From: Jeongeupia chitinilytica
GTDB lineage: Bacteria; Pseudomonadota; Gammaproteobacteria; Burkholderiales; Chitinibacteraceae
Direction: 5' to 3'
Assembly: GCF_014652315.1 (NCBI RefSeq)
Contig: NZ_BMYO01000012.1
Location: 1-60,337 of the forward strand
DNA length: 60,337 nt
The first letter of the stretch is position 1. Each line of letters opens with the position of its first letter. This document shows positions 60,131 to 60,337 of the stretch, piece by piece. Below the pieces are notes generated by a model. It had not been told where the DNA came from, made no database searches, and was given only the letters and a program-made list of their open reading frames with translations. A program made the translations under genes and the position numbers.

Positions 60131-60337
60131 TTACTCGATGATCTTGGCAACGACACCAGCGCCGACGGTACGACCGCCTTCACGGATGGCGAAACGCAGA
60201 CCTTGTTCCATCGCGATCGGTGCGATCAGCGACACGACGACTTCAACGTTGTCGCCCGGCATCACCATTTCGACACCAGCCGGCAGCTCGACCGCACCGG
60301 TCACGTCGGTGGTACGGAAGTAGAACTGCGGACGATA
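60131..60337 (-). CDS. tuf: Elongation factor Tu, C-terminal part (cut by window edge)
   Basis: The last 68 residues of EF-Tu are visible: YRPQFYFRTTDVTGAV and the closing AMEQGLRFAIREGGRTVGAGVVAKIIE. The 5' part lies beyond the right edge. This domain 3 fragment is nearly invariant in bacteria. It is immediately followed by rpsJ. Confidence 0.98.
   Translation of the reverse strand, partial: YRPQFYFRTTDVTGAVELPAGVEMVMPGDNVEVVVSLIAPIAMEQGLRFAIREGGRTVGAGVVAKIIE

Overview
The window reads as a stretch of a high-GC betaproteobacterial chromosome, most likely Neisseriales (Chromobacteriaceae-like). The basis is recalled gene order, not a search: exbB-exbD-lpxK-ycaR-kdsB-adk, pilB-pilC-pilD-coaE-zapD-yacG, cspA/clpS-clpA, rpsP-rimM-trmD-rplS, and one continuous S10-spc-alpha ribosomal cluster joined to tuf. 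About 80 protein genes are supported. I see no tRNA, rRNA, CRISPR array, insertion sequence or prophage. Except for two gaps of 0.4-0.5 kb the DNA is densely coding, and high GC produces many long antisense shadow frames.

Layout. 1-64: start of a leftward gene cut by the edge (perhaps vgrG). 577-4326: ketone-body operon (GntP-type permease, 3-hydroxybutyrate dehydrogenase, acetoacetate CoA-transferase A and B) behind a good sigma54 -24/-12 element and two copies of a dyad placed like activator sites. 4374-6312: PPi-type phosphofructokinase and MarC (leftward). 6538-10490: circularly permuted ATP-grasp, alpha-E, transglutaminase-like and Anbu proteasome-like genes, a conserved but biochemically unresolved peptide system. 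10515-15781 (leftward): zinc-ribbon protein, glycosyltransferase, adk, kdsB, ycaR, lpxK, exbD, exbB. 16218-30078: mixed housekeeping (xseA, VOC protein, prolyl-4-hydroxylase-like oxygenase, purB, YdgA-like, DegV, mnmA, Nudix, rluE, icd, cspA, clpS, clpA). 30142-35681 (leftward): mscS-type channel, xerD, rplS-trmD-rimM-rpsP, ffh. 35763-43448 (rightward): cytochrome c assembly-like protein, CNNM/CorC protein, type IV pilus pilB-pilC-pilD overlapping coaE, then zapD and yacG. 43539-45174: ornithine-lipid acyltransferase pair olsB/olsA. 45221-46045: apaH. 46188-60337 (leftward): tuf(partial)-rpsJ-rplC...rplQ.

How they work together. The 5' operon would import and activate 3-hydroxybutyrate/acetoacetate for the TCA cycle (icd is also here). 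exbBD-lpxK-kdsB serve the envelope and lipid A/Kdo supply. olsBA would make phosphorus-free ornithine lipids, and a PhoB-box-like repeat lies just upstream. The ribosomal cluster holds two strong hairpins, one between rpsJ and rplC and one between rpsQ and rplN, that seem to split it into transcription units.

Most interesting: the ATP-grasp/alpha-E/transglutaminase/Anbu operon; the sigma54 promoter with paired dyads; a perfect 10-bp-arm dyad inside the icd core promoter; the Pho-box-like repeat and Shine-Dalgarno-sequestering hairpin before olsB; the intrinsic terminator between rpsJ and rplC; and a C9 tract just before the GTG of the CNNM/CorC gene. All functional calls rest on motif recognition and family knowledge; no alignment or database search was run.
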